A stretch of 64,000 bases of DNA. Origin: Schistosoma haematobium (Eukaryota > Platyhelminthes > Trematoda > Strigeidida > Schistosomatidae). The stretch's first letter is position 1, and every line of letters starts with the position of its first letter. The notes under the pieces are model-generated. The model was not told the origin of the DNA, made no database searches, and saw only the letters and a list, made by a program, of their open reading frames with translations. Of this stretch, positions 12,048-24,136 are shown piece by piece. The DNA lies in assembly GCF_000699445.3 (NCBI RefSeq), contig NC_067202.1:12057924-12121923 (forward strand). The letters run 5' to 3'. The translations under genes and the position numbers were made by a program.

Positions 12048-12239
12048 AACTAATGATTCTTTTGTACTTGATGTCTGTCTAATTTCGGATTCTAAATACA
12101 GTACGTTCGTTTGTGATCACCCAGTTCCGTTTGGTTTGAATTGCGCAATTTCGGGAATTCCTAGTTCATATAATGATCCAAATACTTATAAATATCACAT
12201 TGGCATCACGATGGAGCCTGTGACGGACTAGTTGGACAT

Positions 12240-12775
12240 ACATTCAAATTTTTATACTATTGAGAAGTTTATAGAAAGGTTCAAAATCTGGACTATGACT
12301 AAGTAGTATTTCCTTGCATTTATCGGAAGAAAAGCCTGCAGCTTATTAAAAACTTTTGCACTTACAGAAAAGGATATTGCACTTCCTTATGCAACTCCCA
12401 AAGAACTAATAGAACATGTAAAATATACAAACTTCGAGTGCCACGAAAGTGGAAAACTCCCTAAAATGATTCATCTGGACATCAAGAATTTCACTACATC
12501 GCTACATCGTTTCAATAATATGCGTACTAAAGTTTATGAAGATAATAATTCATTGAGGAGTTGCGAAGCAGGTCATGAAGATGAACACAAGTTTGGTAAA
12601 TGTTTGTCTTGTGGCAAATTTTACTCACGTAATTCATATGTATTTCGTAATGCCTAATGCTCCAAATGTAATAAAATTAGACACATACAGGCAGTTTGTA
12701 AAACTACTGTTCAATTCACTGCAAGTAGTGCTAAACTTTGTAATTCCGATTCTATTAAGTTAAATGTTTCAAATG
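12240..12775 (+). pseudogene. Gag remnant with zinc knuckle (Boudicca-like)
   Basis: Frame includes FLAFIGRKACSLLKTFALTE, ELIEHVKYTNFECHESGK and CLSCGKFYSRNSYVFRNA. After a TAA (12655-12657) comes CSKCNKIRHIQAVCK, a CX2CX4HX4C zinc knuckle at 12658-12699. Matches the gag layout of schistosome Ty3/gypsy elements. Broken by stops. Confidence 0.75.
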
Positions 12776-12779
12776 AATA

Positions 12780-13625
12780 ATACTCTGATCAGATTCATGA
12801 TATTATTTTACCGAATATGCGTTGTTCTCATGATCCATGTATTTCCAATGAAATTATTTACAAATATGTGGAAGATATATCGAGTGAATCAAATCCTGAT
12901 CACATCTTTGAAGTTAATGTATCAGACGTTGGATATTCTCAAAACAAATGTCTGTCGAATAGAATCCATAGTACATGGACAACTGATTGTATATAAGGAA
13001 TATTTATAAAACAGTATATTTTACACAAACCAGCAAAGGCAATCAGCGAACAGCTACGGTGTAGATTAAAAGTTAGGATAAAAATTTGTAATAGCTTAGT
13101 TTTGTTAGTCAGATCACTTTGATAATCGTTATTATATAAATCCCCAACGGTGCTTGAATTCAGAAGGCAATAAGAAGCGGCGGTTAGGGTTTATGACAAA
13201 GTTATAAGCACATCGAGAAAATTTGGAGCATAAAGGCTAATGTGTGTGAGCGGGGGGGATACAGAGGTGAATCGAATCAAAGTGAAGCGATGCAAGGCAA
13301 AATCCATTTAATAGGATTCGAGCACATATATACATGGGAAAGTGAACGATTCATCAAGCGATATTTTAGCGATTAACATTTAAGCTAGAGGGAGATATGT
13401 GCATAGGCTGTCACATGTGATCAAGAGTACACATTTATACAGACATGCTAATGATCGTAAACGGTACAAAGGAATATGCGAATTGTTACTGTCCGAATAA
13501 CATTTTATGTCAAATAAGTTGGTAAAATGCGTTGACAAAAAATTAACCGTAATCGAAATTAACCACAGGAGAGTCGCTATAACTTATACCATTATTTAAT
13601 ACTTAGACAAAGAAGCAAAATATAC
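12780..13625. other. No gene seen
   Basis: Downstream of the gag remnant. Short frames near 12764-13009 may be further gag/protease debris; 13140-13500 is an unrecognised moderately GC-rich stretch. Confidence 0.4.
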
Positions 13626-13629
13626 ATTT

Positions 13630-13915
13630 GTGCTGTGTGCTACTGATGTCGACAGATATAAGTAGTATGTATCATCAGTCGAAAATGAAATACCTGATGG
13701 CAGAAGGTTAAGAATGTCGGAGAGAAAAAGAGAAAACAGAGAATGACTGATATGGAAGCAAAAGAACAGTGAATTCTGAGGCGATTGACTGATATTCTGC
13801 AAATAAAAAAATAAGCTGTATGGTTCTCAGATTTTGCTAAGATGTTCTGTAATTTTTTATTCACATACATTCGATTGTCCCCACTTGTGGTCTCGTTCAG
13901 TACAATGTTACACTT
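13630..13915 (-). repeat. R3 interspersed repeat
   Basis: A roughly 280-bp repeat with landmarks TACTGATGTCGACAGATATA, GTATGTATCATCAGTCGAAA, GGTTCTCAGATTTT and TTCGATTGTCCCCACTTGTG. Other copies at 15200, 21505, 33030, 41875, 52810, 54165 and 54610. The short ORFs in it are not conserved. Confidence 0.75.
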
Positions 13916-14844
13916 AAACTCAGTTTTCGATGAATGAAAAGAACTTCATTGATCCAAACTTAAGGTTAATTATTCACAACAGATTCTTTCAGTAGTTAAC
14001 ATAGATTGCTGAGAGAAGGAAACAGAGTTATGCATTTCGTGTCGAAAGTAGTTTACATATGTATAAATAATCATGTAAGTAACTTGAAACTGTTAATTAT
14101 AAGGGATTGGTGTTCTAGACTTAACTGGCAGGGCTACTCAAGAAGCAAGACCAATAAGGACTCTAGACTGCTCGTAGGGGTTTATGCATCATTGGTCTGT
14201 TCGAGAAATCACTGTTCTCTAATTGGCGCTATCATTACGTTATACATTGATAGAGGCACAAACTCACAAGTTATAACAGTAGGTAAAAATGTATGGTGAT
14301 CTTAACGAAATGAATTTTTCAATCACATACAACGGTTAACTCACATTTAAATTACAATTACAATGGAGCCTTATAAAATTATGATATATGATTGGTTAGT
14401 CTATATTAATAGACACTCGCGATTGCACTACGGTACTAGTGCTCGACTTTCAAGTAGCTGATTATGTGTTATGTAATCATGAATTAATGAAGAAATTTCC
14501 ATTATTTTAAAATATTTCATAGATTTATTTAATAATTTGACTGACAGATAACAGTAACATTGTTGCTGTTGTTCTTTCTTTCTCTCTCTCTCTCTCTCTC
14601 TTTCTATCCTTCAGTTTTTAAGAATACTTCTAACCCAAAACAGTTAAACATCAATAACAAAATAGTAGTACCATGTGATTCAATTAAAATTATTCACCAG
14701 AACGATCTGTCAAAAGAACAATGACAGTGATAGAGATGGGGGTGATCTTGATGATAATGATAACGTTAGGGATAACAATTATTATTATTATTAGCAAAAT
14801 ATGGAAGGTGGATAGCAGTGAAACCCAGGACATAAGTTAGTGAC

Positions 14845-15125
14845 TCTCATGACTCAGAAGCTAAGTGGATAACGTAATAGTGTTTAAAGTGAATTGTACT
14901 GGGTTCGAGTCCAGGAGGGAGAATCAACTCTAGGATATAGGTAAATCTGGCTGACGAGTCTCAAATAGGACGCAACGTGCGTCAAACTGGATTCCATTGC
15001 TAGCTAGTATCCATTTATGCTTATAATTCTTGTGATCTAAGGCGATATCTAGGCAATCTCTATAGGATGCACATATGCCAGTAAGGGACTGATCAATAGC
15101 AGTCCTAAACATCAATGGGGAGTTT
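14845..15125 (+). mobile_element. Sm-alpha SINE with mutated hammerhead
   Basis: Head: GACTCAGAAGCTAAGTGG (box-A-like) and GGTTCGAGTCC (box-B-like). Ribozyme at about 14944-14996: CTGACGAG is intact and stem II is wobble-paired, but GAAA is GCAA, so a catalytic A is lost. Followed by the AAACTGGATTCCATTGC arm and the Sm-alpha tail. Confidence 0.8.
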
Positions 15126-15199
15126 CAAACAAACAATACAATTATTATCATAATTACTGGTAATGATAATAATAATAATAATGAAGAGTCATAGTGTGG

Positions 15200-15450
15200 T
15201 GTGTATTACTTGTATCGACATAAGTAGTATATAACGCGAGTCAGGAATATAATGTCTGGCAGCAGAAGATTGAAAAGATCAAGGAGTGGAGAACGGGAAC
15301 GGAAAGTAATTGCTATGGAAATACAGGAACAATGAAGTCTAAGACAATTAATAAACATTTTGCAAATGAAGTATTAGAGTAAGGTTTTCTATTTTACGAA
15401 ATAACTCTGTAATTTTGTGCTAAATATAATTCGGTTGTCCTCACCTGTGT
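15200..15450 (-). repeat. R3 interspersed repeat
   Basis: Same landmarks as the copy at 13630, same orientation. Confidence 0.7.
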
Positions 15451-15534
15451 TCATTTACGCTGCCATAGTAATAATTTCACAGTCCAATTATTAGAAATTT
15501 GTTTCTTCTCGCAAAAAAACAAATTATAAATAAC

Positions 15535-15740
15535 TATCACAACATAATTCACTTGATATTGTTTGACTTGTATCTTCCTATTGTTGTTTAGGCCTACAAT
15601 TGATCAATCTCTTATTGGCATATGTGTGTCCTATACGTACTACCTCGATATTGTCTTCATTCACAAGCATTCTAAGCAAACATTGGAGGATTATAGTGAT
15701 CAGTCTTAGATTCCACTACTAACCATCACTATTCATCTTT
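15535..15740 (-). mobile_element. Sm-alpha SINE fragment
   Basis: Tail region only (CACTTGATATTGTTTGACTT, TTGATCAATCTCTTATTGG); head and ribozyme missing. Confidence 0.6.
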
Positions 15741-16018
15741 TATCACAGCATGATATGAATTTAATAAATTTCTGAATTTTTTAAATTTTCTTTTCAAAAC
15801 TCACTTTTTTTTGGTGGCGGAGAGGGGGAGGGGGGGGAGAAAGTTTCTTCTCGGTTTTTCTTTTCTACATTTTTCTCTTATTAATAATTTGATTCAAAGT
15901 GTAAATGTTACAGGACGAAACGCTTATAAGTTAATTCTTGTTCTTAATGCTTATTATGTATGGTTATTATTATATAGATATACATGTGTATTTGTGTTTG
16001 TTTATCTCTATGGGGTGT

Positions 16019-16060
16019 ATCTGTGTGTATGTGTGTGTGTTTGTGTGTGTGTGTGTATTT
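16019..16060 (+). repeat. (TG)n-rich microsatellite
   Basis: Interrupted TG repeats; the Cys/Val-rich ORFs across it are artefacts. Other short tracts: (TC)n at 14577-14601 and (TG)n at 37657-37671. Confidence 0.9.
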
Positions 16061-16799
16061 GTATTTATATACAAATTATTTATCGAAATTGTTTGTTTTA
16101 ATATTAATAACCTACATATGGCCTTTAGAACCATCAGATTTGATTATTCTTATTATTATTTACTATAATGAATTAAAACAAACTGAAGTGAATTAATCAA
16201 AGTTATTTGTAAATGGTTAATGAGGATAAATGGGTACAACATATACATGTTACATGTTCATATATATATGAGGGGAAAGGATAAGATTTATATTAGAAAT
16301 CAGTTTATCCTACATAGATAATTATACTTTCTTAATAATGAATAGTTACTGGGCAATATTTTATTGATTTTAACTTCATTGGATAATACTGGATCCTTAT
16401 GCAGATTAATGAGTAAGTTTTATTATGTAGAATATTTCTTATCTTAATAATAAATCTACTTGTTCTCAAGAAAAAAAGGGTATAAAATTTTCTAAGTTGA
16501 ATTCACGAGTTCATCAATGAAAAGGTGAATGTACTAGACAGTTGTTTTGTCCTAATATAGAACTGTTGAGAAGTGCACATCTATGATCTCGAATGTGAGA
16601 CACCAAGGATCTTCAGTCACACGCATGAACGCTTAATCACTAGACCACTGAACCGGGATCTGACGATGTTAATATCTAATAAAATGAATAGTAGTTATGT
16701 ACTCATTAGTGACTAACTTCAAGATGGATTTCTTGGAGTTCTAATGAAAAGTTGTGACCAGTGGAGTACAATCTATGTCAAGTGTGAGATAGTGGATGG

Positions 16800-17020
16800 A
16801 TGATGAGTTGGTCGAGATTATGAATTGATTGAAGTTAGACAGCGATCGATATCGGCTCAATTGTCTGGTGGTTAAGAATTCGCGCGCCTGACTGAAGGTC
16901 CTTGGTTCGAGTCCTGTATGCAGGGCAATAGATGGGCATTGTTCAGCAGTCGCATACTAGGACAAAGCGGCTGTCCAGTATATCCAACTTTTCATTGGTG
17001 ATCTAGCTTAGATTGACTAA
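16800..17020 (+). mobile_element. Hammerhead SINE (second family), damaged
   Basis: tRNA-like head with a box-A-like TGTCTGGTGGTTAAG and a box-B-like GGTTCGAGTCC, followed by a degraded ribozyme (CTGAGGAG not recognisable) and a tail ending in GATTGACTAATGAATTCAAC. Confidence 0.7.
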
Positions 17021-17224
17021 TGAATTCAACTTTAAAAATACTACAATCTTCATAATTCCCCAAAAATTGATAAAAATGTTTTAAGAATTAGAATTGAAAT
17101 TTTCTATAGGCTTATAAGTTACTATAATTAATGCATGTTCATTTAAATAACTAATGATAACCAAAATTAAATCGGATAATTAGTGCATGGAAACAACGAT
17201 TTCGTTGTCTACAATCAGATTTAT

Positions 17225-17420
17225 ACTCAATGCCGGCTTAGTGGTCGAAAGGTCAAGCGTTCGTGCGCGAGACCGATAGCTCCTAGGTTCGAATCTCGCC
17301 GGGGACGGGATCGTAGGTGCTGAGGAGTCGCAAAATAGGACGAAACGGCCATCCAGTGCTTTCAGGTTATCTATGGTGGTCTAACATCAATCAGTCCATG
17401 ATCTCAACCAAAAATGGAAC
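17225..17420 (+). mobile_element. Hammerhead SINE (second family), near-intact ribozyme
   Basis: Head with TAGTGGTCGAAAGG and GGTTCGAATCTCGCCGG. The ribozyme (about 17327-17372) keeps CTGAGGAG and GACGAAAC but has one mismatch in stem II and an ATC cleavage triplet with a broken stem III pair. Confidence 0.75.
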
Positions 17421-18069
17421 AATCTCCACAACCCCTATACTGATACTCATATATTATTCAGTAGTACATCTTGCGACTGACATTTCTACTGAGACAAAAT
17501 GGCTTTGCTTTATTTAGTTGTTTACTCATTATTGATAGAAAACTTTGAGAGACTACTCATAACTTATTCAGTGCAGCTAGAATCGATGATCAAAACGAAA
17601 TGATCCTAAGACATTAAACGTATACCTAAAGAAGATAATCAAGGATTTAATTAGACAATTGGGTTTCAAGAGCTGGTGTGTGTGTGTGTACAATATATAG
17701 ATCTATATATCAAGATGTTTAGTCAATATTTGTGCAGGATTTTCTATGGAATAAAACTTGTTTATTTTAAACCATAATAAGTTTTCATTTCTTCTTATAA
17801 ACTACAAAGTTCCTTATTAGATAAACTGTCATTGCCAAGTGTTATTTTGTATTTCATATATTTATAGAAGTTAAATAATCAGTTTGTCAGTTTTTTTGAT
17901 ATTTTGTTATTGCAATGATTGACAAGATTGAAGTTTGGTGATTTACGTTTGTATGTTGTCTTTTAATGTACATAACAACATCTGTACTTAATTCCACTGA
18001 TGAACACGGCCTGATTATTCTATGCATAAACATTATTATGAGAATGAGGTTTGTGGATTATAGTAATTT

Positions 18070-18445
18070 TAATAATTGAATTCATGAGTTAATTAAAGAT
18101 AGATCAGTATGGAAAACCCGGAAGCATTGGATTGCCGTTTTGTCTTAGTATCGGACTACTCAGCAGTGCACATCTACGATTCCTCAAGTGGCATTCGGAC
18201 CCAGGACCTTCAGTCTGACGCGCGAACTCTTGAACTGTAAACCACTGAGCCGGCTTCTAGCAGCGTTAGTGTCTAACTTCCATCGATCCATGAATGACTG
18301 TTCAATCATTCATCAACTATCTGAGGTAGATACCGGTCTCTACCCGAGATAGATTGGACTCCACTGCTTACGGGTTCTCACTAGAACTCCAGGAAATTAT
18401 CTTGGAGCTTCCAAATTCTCCATGGCGGTTTAGCTTACATAGACT
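18070..18445 (-). mobile_element. Hammerhead SINE (second family), near full length
   Basis: Runs from the tail (TTGAATTCATGAGTTAATTA) through a ribozyme with a G8 change (CTGAGTAG), the box-B-like segment and the long 5' region ending at CACTCTGATAATAATCATC. Head-to-head with the next copy. Confidence 0.75.
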
Positions 18446-18454
18446 CACGAGTTC

Positions 18455-18865
18455 AACTGCGATCTCCACAAAACGCCACTCTGATAATAATCATCAAGTG
18501 CTCGGTAGTGACTAACTTCAATAGGTATTTCCTGGAATTTTAGTGAGAAACCCTGAACAGTGTAGTTCAACCGTGTTTGTTGTGAGGCAGTTGCTCACTG
18601 AAGACAGTGGTGGATGGTGGCACATTATCATGGATTGGTTGAAGTTAGACATAAACACCGTTGAATACCGACTCAGTGGTCTAGAGATTAAGCATTCACA
18701 TGCGAGGTCGAATGCCCTGAGTTCGAATACCGAGTGATGGATCATGGATGTACACTACTGAGGAGTCCCGTACTAGGGAGAAACGAAAGTACAGTGCTTC
18801 CAAGTTTATTACAGTGGTTTAGCTTTAATCAACTCATGAATTCAATTATGAAATATATTTGCTAT
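18455..18865 (+). mobile_element. Hammerhead SINE (second family), full length
   Basis: Best full-length example. It has a 5' region from CTCTGATAATAATCATCAAG through GAGAAACCCTGAACAGTG, a tRNA-like head (CAGTGGTCTAGAGATTAAGC and GAGTTCGAAT), a ribozyme with CTGAGGAG but an altered closing pair (GGGAGAAAC), and the tail TAATCAACTCATGAATTCAA. Length about 400 bp. Confidence 0.8.
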
Positions 18866-19134
18866 TTTTGTCATCTTTTTAAAAAGTTTATGATAACACT
18901 AAAATTATTGATAACAATTTAAGTAGTCTGGGTGTTTGTTTTAAAATTTATAGATCGAGGATAAGAGTTTAGATATTGACTAAATAGTCAGTATTAAATG
19001 TTTTCAGTATTAAAAGACATTGAAAAATTTGGTAATAATCAAGTTACTGTCATGATTATTAATTTAATCTAGTCCTGTAAATAGTTCACCATTAGTGATA
19101 TGAAAGAAACAAAACTTTCTTATGTAAGTTGTAT

Positions 19135-19425
19135 CCTTAGCATTGTACATCTACGATCTTACATTCGGGATTCGGATCTATGTCCTTCAGTCTCGTGTGC
19201 GAACGCTTAACCTTTAGATCGCGGAGCCAGAATTTCAGTTCATTTGAATGTTTTAACATTATAATTATGTATATAATGATTAACGCGCGTGAGACTGAAG
19301 GTCTTAGGTTCAAGTTTTGCTGGCGTAATTGTAAATGTGCATTTCTGCAGAGTTCAGTAATAGACAAAACGATCGTTCAGTGCTTCCAGGTTTCCAATAG
19401 TGTTCCAGTTTATATCGACTCGTGA
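19135..19425. mobile_element. Two opposed hammerhead SINE fragments
   Basis: A minus-strand head fragment (19137-19235) is followed by a plus-strand fragment (19285-19425) with GGTCTTAGGTTCAAG and a mutated ribozyme. Confidence 0.6.
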
Positions 19426-19924
19426 ATTAGTTTCTTTAAACCATTCAAATGAACTATAATCAATGTATAGTGTTTAGATTTCAGTAGAATTGTAGAAAGA
19501 ATGAATGAATCATGTTGTACAAATGATGTCTGAAAGGTTTCTTCTTGAACTAATCTATAGTGATATATATATTATAATTTTGTTAGTATCTAAGATATTT
19601 TTGTTATCTGAAGAATCATTTACTTACAGATTCTCATTAGTATTAACTATGACTTTCAGGAGTAAACTTATACTGAATCATTTGGTTTAGGTGTAGAAAG
19701 ACATACGTTTTCAGATCAATAAAACTAGTAATGTCCTCGATACATCGTTGAAAAGCTCAGTATAATCAATACTTTACACTGTCTATGAATAGCCTATATT
19801 ATCTGTTCACTTATTGCGATCTCGATGTTAAGAATAAATCACAATGATTGAATCATTTGGTGTGTGAATATATTGAATTATAACAAACTGAACTAGTGAC
19901 ATTCAATACAAAATTTATAGTGAC

Positions 19925-20325
19925 TGGTCCTATGTCGAGCTCACAAAGCTTATTCTAGCTTCTGAATAGGCCAATTTATCCATTCTTCTTGAGTCACGTT
20001 TTGACCTTGTTAGTTATTATTTTTTTATGAGCGTAGTTGTGTACACTTATTGTCCTATTCTTCACATATTTGTAACTTATTCTTATCTGGCTATAAATAT
20101 TGACTAACGCTTGATGAAATCGAGTTGGCTCACATTGCCTTCTCCACTGCGCGTCATTTTGCTTCTCTCTCTTCTCTTCGCTTCATACATCTGGTTGTCT
20201 GTCCAGATCAATGATCGTACAAAATATACGTATTCAAACATCAGTTCTTGTGTTTGACTTATTTTTATCCTGTTATTTATTGACTCGAGTTAACTCGATA
20301 ATTATATATGTGGATTAGTGATATG
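19925..20325 (+). repeat. R4 repeat, possible LTR, plus copy
   Basis: Shares many blocks with the reverse complement of 22255-22660 (GCTTATTCTAGCTT, TTGAGTCACGTTTTGACCT, ACTAACGCTTG, CTCCACTGCGCGTC). It lies right against the LTR at 20332. Ends not resolved. Confidence 0.6.
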
Positions 20326-20519
20326 TATATTTGCTAGGTTTGAAGCGGTTACGAGTTCACTTAGTCTGCGAACAGAATAAAGATTTGTGACCAAAGACTA
20401 ATAAACTAGCTATTCTATTGCATCCCAGCCCTGCTAACTAAAGAGAGAAGTCGAAGTACGAACAGGGAAGTATATTCCGCAAAAAGTCAAAAGCACGAGA
20501 GATAACAACAAACACAAAT

Positions 20520-20522
<3 letters not shown>

Positions 20523-20566
<44 letters not shown>
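20523..20566 (+). repeat. (AT)n microsatellite inside an LTR
   Basis: About 21 TA units within the minus-strand LTR; the 55126 LTR has only a short TATATATA at the matching place. Confidence 0.95.
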
Positions 20567-20568
<2 letters not shown>

Positions 20569-20669
20569 AAAACCGTCCTTGGAAAGCGTTACAAAATAGC
20601 ATACTAAAATATACAACGGACCAATAACGTTTAAGATTCTTCCAAGTGGGAAATACGACATGAAGGTAA

Positions 20670-20943
20670 CTAACTTACTTACTTACGCCTGTTACTCCCA
20701 ATGGAGCATAGGCCGCCGACTAGCATTCTCCAACTCACTCTGTCCTGAGCCTTCTTTTCTAATTCCATCCAATTCTTGTTCATTTTTCTCATGTCTATCT
20801 CCATTTCTCGGCGTGATGTGTTCTTTGGTCCTCCACTTTTCCTTTAGCCTTATGGATTTCATGTGAGGGCTTGTCTTGTGACGCACTTGGGTGCTTTCCT
20901 CAATGTGTGTCCTATCCACTTCCAGCCCTTCTCCCTAATTTCT
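20670..20943 (-). mobile_element. RTE-like 3' end inserted into an LTR
   Basis: Begins (plus strand) with ACTTACTTACTTACGCCTGT, the short-tandem-repeat tail typical of RTE elements in reverse. Flanked by the identical 13-bp GACATGAAGGTAA at 20657-20669 and 20944-20956, a clear target-site duplication. Confidence 0.85.
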
Positions 20944-21059
20944 GACATGAAGGTAAAGAGCAGAAAAATTCAAATTTTCTAAATAAAATTACAAAAATAG
21001 GTCCTTTTCCAAGTGAGTTCTGGGGTTCTAACATCCTCAACAATATTTCTATAACATTC

Positions 21060-21500
21060 TTACGATCTAATTGAAGTCAGATCTCAGTTCACTAAAGTGA
21101 TGAGCTCGTTGACAACAATCATGCAGTCTAATTAATGTCAAAATGAAGGGCCTTTAAAAATGTATCTGTCCAAAGTGTTTAGAATGTTTAGGATTGTTAA
21201 AAGTTGTATGTTATATCACCAATAAATAGAAATGCTCTGAAATCAGACCGGAAACTCTTATAATATTCCTTCCATCAAGTGATTATGATATTCGAAACAT
21301 TAATAAATGAAAACATGTACGTTTTTGGTTATTCACTTTGAAGCTTCAAACAAATTTTGGTAATAAAACGACTCATAAAACAAATCAGATCGTTATGAGT
21401 ATGCATTATGTTCTCGGACAGTTAATACATCATACAATTACCTCAGAAATTGAATAAGCTTGTACTTTAAAACTGGGAGATGGAGTAACAATGTAGAATT
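21060..21500. other. No gene or known repeat seen
   Basis: AT-rich spacer between the nested LTR and an R3 copy. Confidence 0.5.
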
Positions 21501-21504
21501 CTCA

Positions 21505-21775
21505 AGTAATGCTGTGGTGAACGAGAACACAAGTGGAGACAATCGGATGTATTTGAATACCAAATTACAGAATATCTTAGTAAGATTGGAGAACTAAACA
21601 GTATAGACCTCATTTGCAAAATGTCAACCAACGGTCTCCAACTTCACTGTTTCTTCATTTCCACGGCAATCGTTCTCTTTTCTTTGATCATCCTAACCTT
21701 CTACTTCTAGACATTTCACTTTCGTTTGATGATACATACTACTTATATCTGTCGATATCAGTAGCACACACTACA
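21505..21775 (+). repeat. R3 interspersed repeat
   Basis: Plus-orientation copy beginning TGGTGAACGAGAACACAAGT. Confidence 0.7.
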
Positions 21776-22254
21776 ATACCACTACTATTCACTACTAGTA
21801 GTATTATTAGTAGTAGCCGTATTACAACTAATAATGTTTCCGGTCTGTGTTCGAATGAATATGTTCCTGTACTGTTACTTATTTCATTGAAAGATAATAG
21901 AAGTGTTGGAGAATTCTAATTTAACACACTCTATACTTCAGTGCATTTGAAATATTCAGATTGCACCAAAGATTCTTAATTTAACCTGCCTATATCTTTA
22001 TTGGTTTATTTCACGGTCACTTTTTAACCTCACCCAAGGTCAACGCCTATTTATTGGATAGTTATTAGACCGATTGTTTTTTGTTCATCATTAACTGTTA
22101 CTTTTAAAAGGAGAGAATTTCTTCATTTTGAATTAGAAAAGAATAATCAAAGAAAATTGAAGGATTATGTCTTTCATCAATAATAAAATACAATTATATA
22201 ATCAAATATCATTGTGGGGCCCTTGATCTGACTCCAACTAGATTGTATGAATGT

Positions 22255-22660
22255 TTATTATCTTCTATCCTCGTATATAATCATCGACTTTGATTGCGTT
22301 AGTCAATAACGGAATTAAATAGGTCTAATAACGAGAATGGACTTGTGAATACATATATTTTGTATATAAAGCGAATGGAATAGAGAGAAGAGAAACGACG
22401 CGGAGTGTAGATGACGTGTAAGCCAACACCCATTGAACCAAGCGTTAATCATTAATTATAGTTACACAAAAGTAACTTACAGACATGTGATGAGCAATGG
22501 GATAAGAAATGTACATACACACACCTACGCGCTCATATAAAAATAGTCAAGATTGATAAGCGAATAAATAACGAGGTCAGAATGTGACTCAAGTAGAATG
22601 AATAGAATGGGCTGTCCGAAAGCTAGAATAAGGTATATGGGCTTAATATAATAACCGACA
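22255..22660 (-). repeat. R4 repeat, possible LTR, minus copy
   Basis: Reverse-oriented relative of 19925-20325 (GACGCGGAGTGTAGATGACG, TGACTCAAGTAGAATGAATA). Moderate divergence. Confidence 0.6.
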
Positions 22661-22849
22661 CTACATCATGCATAATGAATTCAAGCATATGTATTTGGTT
22701 CATTTCTTCATTGTACTAATATAACATATGATTACTGTGGTCTAATTGATTCGTCACGATAGTTGTTTCATTTTTCCTTTCTGGTTATCCCTACATGATT
22801 TCTGGTTTTGTGTAATATTAATTGTTTTGGTGATTAATTTAAACTTTTG

Positions 22850-23555
22850 CTTACTTACTTACGCCTGTTACCTCTCCTGGAGAAGTATAGGTCGCCCAAC
22901 AACACTCTCTATCCAAACCTGTAATGGGAAATCTTTCCCTGTCCTTTCCACTTGTTATTCGTCCTTTTCATGTCTGCTTCCAATTCATGATGTAGTGTAT
23001 TCTTCGGCCTTCCTCTTTCCTTCAGCATTCCAAGTTAGTGTTTGCCTTGTGATTCAGTTTGTTGATTTCCGCAATGTGTCTTATCCACTTTAAACGTCTT
23101 TTCCTAATTTCCTCTTGAGCAGGAATCTGGTCTGTGCTCTATCTAATTAGGCTGTTGCTGATGATATCCCACCAACGGATATTGAATATCTTGAGTAGAG
23201 AATTGTTTATAAGTACTTGTACATTTTTGATGATGGTCATACTAGTTCATCAAGTTTCACCTCCATAAAGTAGAACTGTCTTGACTTTCGTATTGAAGAT
23301 TCTCACTTTGATATTGGTTGACAAACGGTAGTTTTGAGTTTCATATGTTCTTCAACTATAGGAATTCTGTCCTTACTTTGCTAATCCTTTCCCTTACGTC
23401 TACATCCGATCCCCCTTGTTCATCGATAATGCTTCACAGATACTTGAAAGATTTCACATCGTTCAAAGCTTTTCCATCAAACGTGATTGGGTTGGTGTTC
23501 AGCGTGTTGTATTTGAGAATCTTGCTTTGTCCTTGGTGTATGTTATGACTGAAAT
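22850..23555 (-). pseudogene. RTE-like retrotransposon 3' fragment
   Basis: Minus strand encodes the RT thumb/C-terminal region in pieces (the segment parallel to [13 protein letters not shown] and FTYLGSMIDEQGG in other copies), with a TACTTACTTACG tail. Several frameshifts. Confidence 0.7.
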
Positions 23556-23959
23556 AAAAGGGGTTTCATCAAGTGATCATCATGAGTTATGGTAATGCAA
23601 AACATAAATGATTACTAGATCATACCTATTTTATCAAAGTTTGTATCATTTCACCTCGAAGCATCATTGATACTCATATTCAAATACATATATAAATGTA
23701 AAAACTAAAGAGCTTTAATTTTATTTCATTTCTGGTAAAGTCATGCAATCAAGAGATGATCGAAATAAATTTTTATCCTTTCTATCTACATTTATCTGAA
23801 TAATCAGACGAGGCTCAATAGATGTTCAGCGGTATTTGATTAACTTGTTTAACTTCCACAGAAATAACTTGTGACAAGATATTAACTACTTATGAGTAAC
23901 ACATATATGATAGAAAATATTTCATACATGTATATGTATTCATACATAGATATTTATCA

Positions 23960-24133
23960 GAAGGGGTTTTTGTGGATATTATAGTAATTTTAATAGTTGA
24001 GATCATGAGCCATCCACGATCCCCCCTAAGGGATTCGATCACAGGACCTATTGATTTCGCGCACGAACACTTAACCTTTCGATCACTGAGTCGAAGTTCG
24101 ACGGTGTTAATGTCTAACTCCAACCAATTCATG
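23960..24133 (-). mobile_element. Hammerhead SINE (second family), ribozyme deleted
   Basis: Tail (AGTTGAGATCATGAGCC) jumps straight to GATCCCCCCTAAGGGATTCG and the tRNA-like head. The ribozyme segment is missing. Confidence 0.65.
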
Positions 24134-24136
24134 AAA

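Larger units (their letters stand above)
20332..21042 (-). mobile_element. Solo LTR (second family) split by an RTE insertion
   Basis: Reverse-strand TG...CA element matching 55126-55501, flanked by the 5-bp duplication ATATT (20327-20331 and 21043-21047). It contains a long (AT)n run and a nested RTE 3' fragment at 20670-20943. Confidence 0.8.

Noticed and set aside
15811..16196. Overlapping Cys/Val-rich ORFs
   Set aside because: Produced by the TG repeat; no splice or codon support.
16800..17000. tRNA gene-like sequence (box A and box B)
   Set aside because: No complete cloverleaf; it is the head of a hammerhead SINE. The same holds for all other tRNA-like hits in the window.
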